A stretch of 64,000 bases of DNA from JAKBEU01 sp036172095. Lineage in GTDB: Bacteria; Patescibacteriota; Microgenomatia; UBA1406; GWC2-37-13. The notes under the pieces are model-generated. The model ran no database searches. It saw only the letters and a program-made list of their open reading frames with translations, and had not been told where the DNA came from. The position numbers and the translations under genes were made by a program. The DNA lies in assembly GCA_036172095.1 (NCBI GenBank), contig JAVHSH010000023.1, positions 62,001 through 126,000 on the forward strand, in the 5' to 3' direction. This document shows, piece after piece, positions 27,167-34,734 of this stretch. The first letter of the stretch is position 1. Each line of letters opens with the position of its first letter.

Positions 27167-27277
27167 ATGGCTAAGAAAATAACCGAAAAACAACTCCCCC
27201 CTCTTATCAGTTTCCTTATCCTCTTGGGGATTATGGCCTTCCTTTTTTCCGGCTACTTGTTTTTGAAGTGGAGATAG
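27167..27277 (+). CDS. Small single-pass membrane protein, 36 residues
   Basis: MAKKITEKQLPPLISF is followed by a hydrophobic helix (LILLGIMAFLFSGYLFL) and the tail KWR. Support comes from a TATACT (27152-27157) nine bases before the ATG, as for many genes here, and from the clean charged-helix-charged design. It lies between a strong terminator and the next gene, so it is its own unit. Function unknown. Confidence 0.5.
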   Translation: MAKKITEKQLPPLISFLILLGIMAFLFSGYLFLKWR

Positions 27278-27450
27278 CAATGGAGAGTTTGCTGAAGTGT
27301 GTAGAGCGTGGTACTAGGTTGGAACTTTTTTAATACCAAATCATCATAATTTCTCTTGAGTTGAAACAGATACGACTTGTACCCATAATTCATTGAATAT
27401 ATACCTATAGCATGTTATAATCATTAACATTAAAAAATGGCAGAAAAAAT

Positions 27451-27795
27451 ATGGCAGAATTAGCCCCTAAACTAGCAAAAGCAAAAAATACAATTATCGA
27501 AGCAGTAGGAGATGCAGCTAATTTTGCTGTTGTAACTACTATGATTGCCTTAACTCTTCCAGAAATTGCTATAGAAGCAATTAAGAGGGAAAAGAACATG
27601 ATACAGCTACATGGAGGCAGTGCGCTAGGGTTTGCTACATTATCATATTTGGGAGAGCTTTATGAAAAATCTCCAGAAGAAGAGCCGATGTCTCCAAGGC
27701 AAAAATATAAAGAAGAAGACTCAAGACGTCGATCATGGTCACGTATTTTGAATTCTCCAAATTTGCGACTACCGGGCGACGACATGATTGGATAA
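27451..27795 (+). CDS. Hypothetical protein, 114 residues
   Basis: Not recognised. The N-terminal half is helical and mildly hydrophobic (NFAVVTTMIALTLPEIAIEAI), possibly membrane-associated; the C-terminal part is charged and probably disordered (EDSRRRSWSR). TATAAT lies at about 27415. A first ATG at 27437 gives an eight-codon peptide that begins with the same three codons (MAE) as this gene, so the ATG at 27451 is preferred. The stop is one base before the tRNA-derived 17-bp repeat. Confidence 0.5.
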   Translation: MAELAPKLAKAKNTIIEAVGDAANFAVVTTMIALTLPEIAIEAIKREKNMIQLHGGSALGFATLSYLGELYEKSPEEEPMSPRQKYKEEDSRRRSWSRILNSPNLRLPGDDMIG

Positions 27796-27796
27796 T

Positions 27797-27813
27797 GTGT
27801 CGCTAACGGGATT
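27797..27813. repeat. 17-bp copy of the tRNA-Glu 3' end (att-like)
   Basis: GTGTCGCTAACGGGATT is identical to 28234-28250, which is the discriminator, the 3' acceptor strand and part of the T arm of the tRNA-Glu gene, in the same orientation. It sits on the 3'-downstream side of the tRNA, where an element integrated at a tRNA 3' end would leave its distal repeat. Confidence 0.8.
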
Positions 27814-27872
27814 TGGCCCTTCGCACTAAGAGAGCTGCTTCGGAACCACGAGTTGTCCTTCGCCCTCCAAAG

Positions 27873-28166
27873 CTAGGTCTTCGGAACCACAGGGTCCTTC
27901 TTTTCAACATCTTTCTTCAAGGCTTCATCTATAAATCTTTTGTACAAAAAAGCTTTTCCCGATCCTGATTTAAGGTATTGTTCAAAATCAATCGCCATTT
28001 TCTTGCTTTCAAAACCAGCATACCAAACTAGCCTCCACGGAACTCCATGTTTAGTCGATTGATTTTGACCTGCATTGTGCTGTATTAATCTATTTTTTAT
28101 GTCCGGTGAGTAACCAGTATAAAGCTTTTTTGTAGAGGAGCTGTAAAGTATATACGCGTAGTACAT
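27873..28166 (-). CDS. Small GIY-YIG endonuclease-like protein
   Basis: A 97-residue single-domain GIY-YIG protein (UPF0213/YhbQ-like): AYILYSS for GIY, LYTGYS for YIG, catalytic Arg26 and Glu62 in place, and the family tail YLKSGSGKAFLYKRFIDEAL. Such stand-alone domains are abundant in CPR genomes and are usually of unknown role. Here the gene lies between the tRNA-Glu gene and a 17-bp duplicate of its 3' end, as expected for cargo or the mobilising nuclease of a tiny element. The end of the frame (CTTCGGAACCAC) is also found 41 bases downstream at 27838-27849. Confidence 0.85.
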   Translation of the reverse strand: MYYAYILYSSSTKKLYTGYSPDIKNRLIQHNAGQNQSTKHGVPWRLVWYAGFESKKMAIDFEQYLKSGSGKAFLYKRFIDEALKKDVEKKDPVVPKT

Positions 28167-28184
28167 ACTTACATTTAATCATAA

Positions 28185-28226
28185 AGGCTTGCCGGTCTGA
28201 AGGCTTGCCGGTCTGAAGGCTTGGCG
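28185..28226. repeat. 16-bp tandem repeat, about 2.6 copies
   Basis: AGGCTTGCCGGTCTGA at 28185-28200 and 28201-28216, then AGGCTTGGCG at 28217-28226. It lies between the GIY-YIG gene and the 3' end of the tRNA gene, inside the tRNA-bounded segment. Confidence 0.85.
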
Positions 28227-28234
28227 AAAGACGG

Positions 28235-28307
28235 TGTCGCTAACGGGATTCGAACCCGTGTTCACAGAATGAGAATCTGTTGTCCTAGGCCTCTAGACTA
28301 TAGCGAC
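28235..28307 (-). tRNA. tRNA-Glu (anticodon CUC)
   Basis: On the minus strand: acceptor GTCGCTA/TAGCGAC, D arm GTCTAGAGGCCTAGGAC, anticodon stem ACAGA/TCTGT with loop TTCTCAT (anticodon CTC), four-base variable region, T arm ACGGG-TTCGAAT-CCCGT. The D arm is almost that of E. coli tRNA-Glu. The base after the acceptor (28235) reads A, where Glu tRNAs usually have G as discriminator, and no CCA is encoded. Otherwise a normal cloverleaf of 72 bases plus discriminator. Confidence 0.95.
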
Positions 28308-28360
28308 TGGCGTCGGTCATAATTGTACCATTCGCCGGCCCATTATGCCACAATCGCTTT

Positions 28361-29335
28361 TCATTTTATCCTATACTCCGCCCCTTTCGTATTCCCTACC
28401 TTTACGACAAGGTGCCTGTCGATGAGCTTTGTCAGGTCATTCCGAAGTGTACGCTCTCCAACTTTGAGAAATCGACGCACGATGAAGTTCAGAGATACAC
28501 TTCTATGCTCTTTGATTATGGAAAAAATCTCCTCTTGCCGTGCTGTAAGATCCAGCATGAATGCCGGCTTGCTTGAAATTGCTTCCAGCTGAGTAACTGT
28601 CTTTTTCATTTGTTCAAGATATGCCCTCAGCATGAACTCCACATAGCTTCCCGTATCATCCAGCCCACGAAGAAGTACATCATAATATTCGTTTCGATGA
28701 CTGTCGAGATATTCCTCTATCGTGACAGGAAATGGGACAATATACTTTTTGCATTTGAGAACAGCCTGGATAAGCGCTCTCCCCACCCTTCCATTCCCAT
28801 CCAAAAATGGATGTATTTTTTCGAAGATAAGATGAGATAGAAATGCCGTGATAAGGGGAAAATTATTCTCATTTTGTATATAGTCAACCAATGCACCGAG
28901 CAGTCCCTGTACCTGTGTGGGGGGAGGTGGCAAATAGACGACCAATCCTTCCTTGTTGAATATGCCGCTTACTTCTTTGCGATACGCCCCTCTATCAGGA
29001 AAGAGCCCTTCCCCTATCATGCTATGGAGTCTCCGTATTAAGGCGTCATCGACTTTGGAGATGTGTGTTGCATCGATATATTCAAGAGCCTTCATGATGT
29101 TGATGATTTCCCTTGTCTCTTTATCTGTATCTTCCTCCTGCAAAGATAGCTCGGAAATGGTATTGCCTTCTATCCGCGCCGAGTAGAGCGAGCTCTTCAG
29201 GAAGCTATTTCTCCGCAGCGAGAGAGATACATGAGTATGGACTTTGCTCTTTTCCACAAAGAGGCGAATACTTTCTATCTCCGCGAGCAGCAAGAGATGG
29301 GATGGAGAGATAGTATAGTCTGGCGGAATCTTCAT
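28361..29335 (-). CDS. Fic-domain protein with a C-terminal winged helix
   Basis: A 324-residue Fic protein, expected to AMPylate (or otherwise nucleotidylate) a protein target. The catalytic motif is HPFLDGNGRVGR (about 175-186), and an N-terminal inhibitory helix motif SARIEGN (SxxxEGN) makes it self-inhibited. The C-terminal 65 or so residues form a winged helix (RQEEIFSIIKEHRSVSLNFI, then GERTLRNDLTKLID), suggesting DNA binding and autoregulation. Two ATGs lie three and nine bases further upstream, but they overlap the -10; the ATG at 29333-29335 fits the leaderless rule. This stand-alone class is often chromosomal rather than toxin-antitoxin. Confidence 0.9.
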   Translation of the reverse strand: MKIPPDYTISPSHLLLLAEIESIRLFVEKSKVHTHVSLSLRRNSFLKSSLYSARIEGNTISELSLQEEDTDKETREIINIMKALEYIDATHISKVDDALIRRLHSMIGEGLFPDRGAYRKEVSGIFNKEGLVVYLPPPPTQVQGLLGALVDYIQNENNFPLITAFLSHLIFEKIHPFLDGNGRVGRALIQAVLKCKKYIVPFPVTIEEYLDSHRNEYYDVLLRGLDDTGSYVEFMLRAYLEQMKKTVTQLEAISSKPAFMLDLTARQEEIFSIIKEHRSVSLNFIVRRFLKVGERTLRNDLTKLIDRHLVVKVGNTKGAEYRIK

Positions 29336-29342
29336 TGACATC

Positions 29343-29385
29343 ATTATACAAAATACTTCCGAATAGTGCCGAATATTTCCGAATA
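29343..29385 (-). promoter_or_regulatory. fic promoter with three 10-bp-phased operator repeats
   Basis: On the minus strand TATAAT (29343-29348) lies seven bases from the start codon. Upstream, CCGAATA occurs on the plus strand at 29359-29365, 29369-29375 and 29379-29385, exactly ten bases apart, covering the -35 zone. Repeats on one face of the helix suit cooperative binding by a repressor, plausibly the Fic protein's own winged helix. Confidence 0.65.
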
Positions 29386-29585
29386 ATATAAGAATATCCG
29401 CTCCAATCCACAGTAGTTCGTAAAAAAAATTGGTATAAAAATATTGTAAGCTGCAATCTCAAAGAGTCAATAAACTTATTTCACTTTATGTTTCCTATTC
29501 TTAAAATTATGGCTGAATTGTTGCTTATAAGCCGCAAAAAGAGTATTATTGGTTTCTATAAGGCTCTTTGTTCATTTTAATTTTT

Positions 29586-29945
29586 ATGAAAAACTCCAAA
29601 TTTTCAAAAATTATCAAAGCAATACAAAAATTTCGAGATGAACGTGATTGGCTTCAATTTCATAACCCAAAGGACATGGCTGCCGCATTATCTATCGAAA
29701 GCTCCGAGCTACAAGAATTATTTTTATGGAAAAATAAAAAAGAAATTGAAGAATATGTAAAAGATAAAAAAAATATTGAAGAAATTTCTGATGAACTTGG
29801 GGATATTTTTTCTTATGCAATTGAACTTGCTGATAATTTAGAAATAGATATAGAGGAAGCGGTGCTAAAAAAATTAGAAAAGAGTAGGAAAAAATATCCT
29901 ATCAATAAAGCAAGGGGACGTAATACAAAATACAACAAATTATAA
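29586..29945 (+). CDS. MazG-like nucleotide pyrophosphohydrolase
   Basis: A 119-residue all-alpha NTP pyrophosphatase. The metal-binding acidic motif is present: ESSELQELFLW (ExxE) and EEISDELGDIFSYAIEL (ExxD). The frame is also open from a TTG at 29568, but the ATG at 29586 matches the usual start of the domain. Such enzymes hydrolyse (d)NTPs, and several are linked to phage defence or stress. Its stop is two bases before the GIY-YIG-DUF2075 gene, with which it must be co-translated. TGGTATAAA at 29431-29439 is a possible promoter, giving a leader of about 140 bases with an AAAGAG/CTCTTT hairpin. Confidence 0.88.
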   Translation: MKNSKFSKIIKAIQKFRDERDWLQFHNPKDMAAALSIESSELQELFLWKNKKEIEEYVKDKKNIEEISDELGDIFSYAIELADNLEIDIEEAVLKKLEKSRKKYPINKARGRNTKYNKL

Positions 29946-29947
29946 GC

Positions 29948-31510
29948 ATGCCCGAAATAACCACACTTCCTTTTAATAAAGATCAGTTTAATTGTTTAAA
30001 AAACTATAAATTTGGCATAAATTGGCCAGTAGTTTATATTATAGAAAATGGCAAAGAAGTTTACATTGGAGAAACTGGAAACGTTTACAGTAGAAGCACT
30101 CAACATTACGAAAATCCAGAAAGACGCAAACTAAAAAATATTCACATAATTACCGATGAAGAATATAATAAATCAGCCACACTAGACATTGAATCATGGT
30201 TGATTGAATATATCTCCGCAGAAGGTTCATTCCAATTGCAAAATGGGAACGTAGGACTCAAAAATCATAACTATTATGATAGGGAAAAATATAAAGCAAA
30301 ATTTGAACTTATCTGGCAAAAATTACAAGAAAAATCGCTTGTAAAAAAAGACCTTATTCAAATTAAAAATAGCAATATTTTTAAGTACTCACCATATAAA
30401 TCTCTAACTGAAGATCAATTAAGGATTGCAGAAGATATATATAATTGTATCGTTTCTGATTCGCATAAAACATCTATTATTAACGGACAACCGGGAACTG
30501 GTAAAACAATTCTCGCTATATATCTAGTTAAATTTCTAAAAGAACAGGAAAAAACTAAGAATCTTGAAATTGGGCTCGTCATCCCAATGACATCTTTGCG
30601 AAAAACGTTAAAAAAAGTATTTTCAAAAATCAGTGGATTAAAGTCTGGTATGGTTGTTGGACCTAACGATGTTGTAAAAAAGAAATACGATCTACTTATC
30701 GTGGATGAAGCGCATAGATTAAAGCGCAGAAAAAATATCACTAATTATCAATCTTTTGATAAAACGAATAAAATTCTAGGCTTAGGAAATGATGGGACTG
30801 AGCTTGATTGGATATTGATGTCTTCAGAATATCAAATATTTTTCTATGATAAAAATCAACGAGTTAGGCCTGCTGATATTACACATGAACGCATCGCAAA
30901 CATAAATGCAACATATTATGACTTAACTAGCCAACTAAGAGTCAAGGCTGGAGAAAAATATATTAGCTTTATTGATGATTTATTTGACTTAAGTGAAGTT
31001 AAACAATATAAATTTCCTAATTATGATTTCAGACTATACGACAACATCCATCAAATGGTTTCTGATATAAAACAAAGAGATAGTGAGCTTCATTTTTGTC
31101 GCGTTGTTGCTGGATATGCATGGCCGTGGGTCACAAAAAATAATAATGAGGGATATGATATCGAAATTGATGGACTTAAATTAATTTGGAATAGAACAAC
31201 CCAGGACTGGGTAAATTCTCCAAATGCAGTCAATGAAGTAGGGTGCATTCATACAGTACAGGGCTATGATTTAAACTATGTTGCCGTAATCATTGGACCA
31301 GAACTATCATATGACGACGTTAATAATAAATTAATAGTCAATGTTAAAAAATATATGGACATCAATGGTAAACGGTCAATTACAAGTATTGAGGAGTTGC
31401 AAAGATATATTATCAATATTTATAAGACATTATTGACACGTGGTATAAATGGAACATATGTCTACATAGTAGATAAAAAACTTGCAAATTATTTTAAAAG
31501 TAAATTTTAA
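29948..31510 (+). CDS. GIY-YIG nuclease fused to a DUF2075 helicase-like ATPase
   Basis: A 520-residue protein. Residues about 26-110 are a GIY-YIG domain (VVYII at 28-32, VYIGET at 38-43, Arg49, and an acidic position in the helix DIESWLIEYI). Residues from about 150 to the end are a DUF2075/superfamily-1-like ATPase: Walker A GQPGTGKT (180-187), Walker B DLLIVDEAH (248-256) and the late motif CIHTVQGYDLNYVAVIIGPE typical of UvrD-like motif V. The combination predicts ATP-driven DNA or RNA cleavage. It is coupled to the MazG-like gene, and both appear more AT-rich than the housekeeping genes around them. The pair suggests anti-phage or plasmid defence, but this is an inference. Confidence 0.85.
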   Translation: MPEITTLPFNKDQFNCLKNYKFGINWPVVYIIENGKEVYIGETGNVYSRSTQHYENPERRKLKNIHIITDEEYNKSATLDIESWLIEYISAEGSFQLQNGNVGLKNHNYYDREKYKAKFELIWQKLQEKSLVKKDLIQIKNSNIFKYSPYKSLTEDQLRIAEDIYNCIVSDSHKTSIINGQPGTGKTILAIYLVKFLKEQEKTKNLEIGLVIPMTSLRKTLKKVFSKISGLKSGMVVGPNDVVKKKYDLLIVDEAHRLKRRKNITNYQSFDKTNKILGLGNDGTELDWILMSSEYQIFFYDKNQRVRPADITHERIANINATYYDLTSQLRVKAGEKYISFIDDLFDLSEVKQYKFPNYDFRLYDNIHQMVSDIKQRDSELHFCRVVAGYAWPWVTKNNNEGYDIEIDGLKLIWNRTTQDWVNSPNAVNEVGCIHTVQGYDLNYVAVIIGPELSYDDVNNKLIVNVKKYMDINGKRSITSIEELQRYIINIYKTLLTRGINGTYVYIVDKKLANYFKSKF

Positions 31511-31566
31511 ATTTGTTGAGCCAAGCTGATATTATTTTTTTTATAAAAAATGTATTTTTACAATCA

Positions 31567-31986
31567 ATGAGATTCAATAATATTCTTCCAGAGCTGTACG
31601 TCATCGACTTTCAAAAGAGTCTTCATTTTTATACGAAGATACTTGGGTTCAAACTTGAATACGACCGGCCAAACCCTCCATTCGCATTCCTTTCCTATCA
31701 AGGCAGTCAACTGATGATTCAACAGGAGGATGATGACGAAGTATGGCACAACGGAAAACCGGAATATCCATTCGGAAGAGGTATAAATTTTCAAATTGAA
31801 ACGGATAATGTTCAGAAAATAATTGACTCTCTTTCGCACAATAATTATCCGTTGAAAAGAGGGGTAAAAGACAGTTGGTATAAAGTGAAAAACACCCTTC
31901 ATGGATGTCGGGAAATCCTGGTTATGGACCCTAGTGGATATTTACTGCGATTCTCTCAAGGACTTGGTAAGAAGCCTGTAAAATAG
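31567..31986 (+). CDS. VOC-family (glyoxalase/bleomycin-resistance-like) protein
   Basis: A 139-residue two-module VOC fold: PELYVIDFQKSLHFYTKILG, then RGINFQIETDN and MDPSGYLLRFSQGLG, the order seen in bleomycin-binding proteins. Metal-ligand positions are not clearly conserved, so a sequestering rather than catalytic role is possible. I take the ATG at 31567 (MRFNNILPE); the frame extends upstream to a TTG without homologous sequence. Confidence 0.82.
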   Translation: MRFNNILPELYVIDFQKSLHFYTKILGFKLEYDRPNPPFAFLSYQGSQLMIQQEDDDEVWHNGKPEYPFGRGINFQIETDNVQKIIDSLSHNNYPLKRGVKDSWYKVKNTLHGCREILVMDPSGYLLRFSQGLGKKPVK

Positions 31987-32067
31987 ACAATTTTTTAATA
32001 CTGCTCCAGGTGTTCCTATACTCTGACACCATTACTTTATACTCTACTCCATGATACACTTTAAGTA

Positions 32068-32370
32068 ATGGAAGAAAAAAAGACGACGGATGCTCCACAA
32101 ACAAAGACTATCTATTATTCATCTTATGGTGAAGTATTCGGGAAGAATTTTGTTGCCGGTTTTGGAAAAGCATTGGGAGGCTTGTTTGTCAGTATCGCGC
32201 TTTACGTTTTTCTCGGCCTGTTATTCATCAATATGGTCCTTCCGAAACTCGAGCCATTCATCACTAGTATGACCAGCCTTTCCAAATCTCTTGAATCGTT
32301 GCCGCGCCTCAAACAGGGTTCAAACATCACGATTCCGACGATAAACTTCCAAAAATTGTTGGGACAATAA
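32068..32370 (+). CDS. Small membrane protein of unknown function
   Basis: A 100-residue protein with one long hydrophobic segment (LGGLFVSIALYVFLGLLFINMVL) flanked by polar ends. TGATACACT (extended -10, hexamer 32055-32060) lies seven bases before the ATG, supporting the start. No family recognised. Confidence 0.6.
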   Translation: MEEKKTTDAPQTKTIYYSSYGEVFGKNFVAGFGKALGGLFVSIALYVFLGLLFINMVLPKLEPFITSMTSLSKSLESLPRLKQGSNITIPTINFQKLLGQ

Positions 32371-32391
32371 AGTACAGAAAGTTATTTTTTT

Positions 32392-32853
32392 ATGAGAGCA
32401 ATCAATATGAAAACACTTCATTTTTCCATCCAAATCAATGCACCAAGAAAAAAGGTCTGGGATACTATGCTGAACGACAATACCTATCGTGAATGGACAG
32501 CGATATTCATGCCGGGATCACATTTTGTCGGAAAATGGGACAAGGGGAGTAAGATCCAATTTCTTGCGCCAAGTGAGGATGGGAAAATAGGGGGGATGAC
32601 GAGCATGATCGCCGACAATGTCCTCCATGAATTGATTTCAATCAAGCACCTCGGACTGGTCACGGACGGAGTGGAAGATACCACGAGTGAAGAAGCAAAA
32701 AAATGGGTTGGTTACGAAAAATATCGATTCATCGAAATGGATGGAAAGACGCAACTAAAGATAGAGGTAGATACAATAAATGACTTTGTCTTATTCATGA
32801 AAGATACATGGCCAAAGGCATTGCAGATATTGAAAGAATTGGCGGAAAGATGA
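32392..32853 (+). CDS. SRPBCC/START-like domain protein
   Basis: A 153-residue protein of the Bet v1-like/AHSA1 superfamily: INAPRKKVWDTMLND, then WDKGSKIQFLAP, and a final long helix (FMKDTWPKALQILKELAER). These proteins bind hydrophobic ligands; the ligand here is unknown. A second ATG five codons in (32407) is an equally good start. Confidence 0.78.
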   Translation: MRAINMKTLHFSIQINAPRKKVWDTMLNDNTYREWTAIFMPGSHFVGKWDKGSKIQFLAPSEDGKIGGMTSMIADNVLHELISIKHLGLVTDGVEDTTSEEAKKWVGYEKYRFIEMDGKTQLKIEVDTINDFVLFMKDTWPKALQILKELAER

Positions 32854-32881
32854 CTTCTGTTGTATTTGATATACTCTCACT

Positions 32882-33622
32882 ATGATTCAAGTTCTTATGG
32901 ATATTGATGAAACACTTATCTCTGTGCCTCCTGGCATAAATGCACTCTCATCGGGCAAAATGTTCCAAAAAATATTTGGCGTGAATGCTCATGAAGATAT
33001 GATAAATAATATTGGCCAGACTGAAATGGCAGTCATCATCGAAGTTCTTGCATTGGTTGGTATATCTATAAAAACTGTACCAGTTGAGGCATATTCATAC
33101 TGGGCTAAAATACTTGAAGAAGACCTTCGTGATAATCCAGTTTGTGTACTCCCAGGAATGCATGAACTTCTCGACGCTCTTTCACAAATACCCCATATAC
33201 ACTTGAGGTTGTTGACGGGGAATGCTCCGGAAAAAGCACGAATTAAGCTTGCTTCCGGGAAAATCGAAAAATACTTTCTGAAAAAAGATGGATCGCTTGA
33301 CGGCGTTTTCGGTAATACAGTCCTCAAAAGGGAAATGCTTTTTGATATCGTCAAGCAAGATGCTCCTCAAAATGACACATTCGTCATCGTTGATGATTCG
33401 TTGCTTGGTGCACAGATTGGAAAGAAATATTCTGTCCCTATGATTCTTGTTGCAACTGGTCGCGCAAGCCAAGAAAAATTGAGACAATACACTGATGCTG
33501 TTTTTCCCGACTTAGGAGAAAACAGATGGAAAGAAGCACTTTCCCTCATTAAAAATGCATTTGTCAGTGATGTTTGTGATAAAATATCATTGAGGAGTGA
33601 CAAAGTGATTCCTGATGAATAA
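32882..33622 (+). CDS. HAD-superfamily hydrolase
   Basis: A 246-residue HAD phosphatase: nucleophile Asp7 and acid Asp9 in LMDIDETL, motif II LLTGNAP, and motif III-IV FVIVDDSLLGAQ. An alpha-helical cap lies between. Similar to phosphoglycolate-phosphatase-like enzymes, but the substrate cannot be assigned. TATACT (32870-32875) ends six bases before the ATG. Confidence 0.82.
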   Translation: MIQVLMDIDETLISVPPGINALSSGKMFQKIFGVNAHEDMINNIGQTEMAVIIEVLALVGISIKTVPVEAYSYWAKILEEDLRDNPVCVLPGMHELLDALSQIPHIHLRLLTGNAPEKARIKLASGKIEKYFLKKDGSLDGVFGNTVLKREMLFDIVKQDAPQNDTFVIVDDSLLGAQIGKKYSVPMILVATGRASQEKLRQYTDAVFPDLGENRWKEALSLIKNAFVSDVCDKISLRSDKVIPDE

Positions 33623-33667
33623 GATTGTCACAAAGCTTAGTACTCCGCTTATATAATTAGGAAATAT

Positions 33668-34273
33668 ATGGAAAAAATTAAATGGATTTTATTTGATGTC
33701 GGAGGCGTTGTCAACCATCTCCTCTTCCAAAACCCAGAAGGCTATACATATAAGACGAGGTTCTTTACCCAGGCCAAATTGGAAGGAATTTTCAAAACAA
33801 AGGACTATGTAGGCTATTCCTTGGGCCTGCTTTCGCATGAACAGCTTGTCGGGAAATACCTCAGCAAGAAAAAGCTTGACCTAAGCGTTGCGGAGTTTGA
33901 TGAAATCGTCAAACAGGATATCATTCCAACCGAAGGCATGGAAGAGTTGTTCCAGAAACTGGAAAAAAAATATAAGCTTGCGCTTGCGACCAACGAAGGA
34001 AAACTGTTGACGAAATATAAAGTTGAGGGCTCGCATATTCTCCCCTATTTATCGAAAATAATTCCATCCTATTTGCTGAGAGAGATAAAACCATCTCCGG
34101 AATTCTTCAGGAAAATGCTGAAAGTGCTTGGAATAAAACCTGATGAGTGCCTTTTCATCGATGACGGACAGATAAACATCGAAGCCGCGCAAGCACTGGG
34201 AATTAAAAGTATCTTATTTACCAATATGTCACAACTCGAACGAGATTTAAATACTATTTTGTCACTTACATAA
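33668..34273 (+). CDS. HAD-like protein of the YihX type
   Basis: A 201-residue HAD-fold protein starting KWILFDVGGVV. The second acidic residue of motif I is glycine (DxG at Asp10/Gly12), as in the YihX/epoxide-hydrolase N-terminal branch, where several members remain active phosphatases. Motif II is LATNEG, and motif IV is CLFIDDGQINIEAAQALG. TATAAT at 33652-33657 lies ten bases before the ATG. Confidence 0.78.
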   Translation: MEKIKWILFDVGGVVNHLLFQNPEGYTYKTRFFTQAKLEGIFKTKDYVGYSLGLLSHEQLVGKYLSKKKLDLSVAEFDEIVKQDIIPTEGMEELFQKLEKKYKLALATNEGKLLTKYKVEGSHILPYLSKIIPSYLLREIKPSPEFFRKMLKVLGIKPDECLFIDDGQINIEAAQALGIKSILFTNMSQLERDLNTILSLT

Positions 34274-34278
34274 CACCT

Positions 34279-34734
34279 ATGAGTAAAATACAATTAACCC
34301 AAGAAGGATTCGATAATCTGCAAAAAGAACTTGTCGAACTTCAAACCACAAAACGACCTCAAACCATAGAAAAACTGCAAAAAGCGCGAGCAATGGGAGA
34401 TTTGAAAGAAAACAATGCGTATCATGCTGCACGAGAAGAACTCGGAGATATCGATGGACGCATTTTGGAAATCAATCATATCCTAAAAAACCCAACCATT
34501 GTTGAAAAAGGAAATGGAGATATTGTCCAACTCGGAGACACAGTCGTCGTCGATGTTGACGGCATGCAAAAAACACTATCTATTGTTGGCGAGCATGAGA
34601 CAGACCCTATGAACGGCAAGATATCCGCAACATCCCCCATCGGTATGGCCCTCATCGGATCAAAGATTGGCATGACAGTATCTATCGCTTCACCAGCCGG
34701 GACAAAAGCATATAGAGTGGTCGAAATCAGGTGA
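34279..34734 (+). CDS. greA: Transcription elongation factor GreA
   Basis: A 151-residue GreA/GreB protein that rescues backtracked RNA polymerase. It has the N-terminal coiled coil with the acidic tip (ARAMGDLKENNAYHAAREEL) and the C-terminal FKBP-like domain (ISATSPIGMALIGSKIGMTV). Five bases downstream of the HAD gene. Its last eight bases overlap the convergent ACT-domain gene. Confidence 0.95.
   Translation: MSKIQLTQEGFDNLQKELVELQTTKRPQTIEKLQKARAMGDLKENNAYHAAREELGDIDGRILEINHILKNPTIVEKGNGDIVQLGDTVVVDVDGMQKTLSIVGEHETDPMNGKISATSPIGMALIGSKIGMTVSIASPAGTKAYRVVEIR

Noticed and set aside
26996..27280. 94-codon minus-strand frame over the terminator
   Set aside because: It runs through a strong plus-strand terminator and the small membrane gene and has no protein-like signature.
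28185..28226. CRISPR or iteron array
   Set aside because: Only two full copies directly in tandem without spacers.
28361..29335. Fic as the toxin of a Fic/Phd-type toxin-antitoxin pair
   Set aside because: The inhibitory SxxxEGN helix is within the same protein and no small antitoxin gene adjoins.
29359..29385. CRISPR-like short repeats
   Set aside because: Repeat unit is seven bases at ten-base spacing with no spacers; fits an operator. No CRISPR array or cas gene seen in the window.
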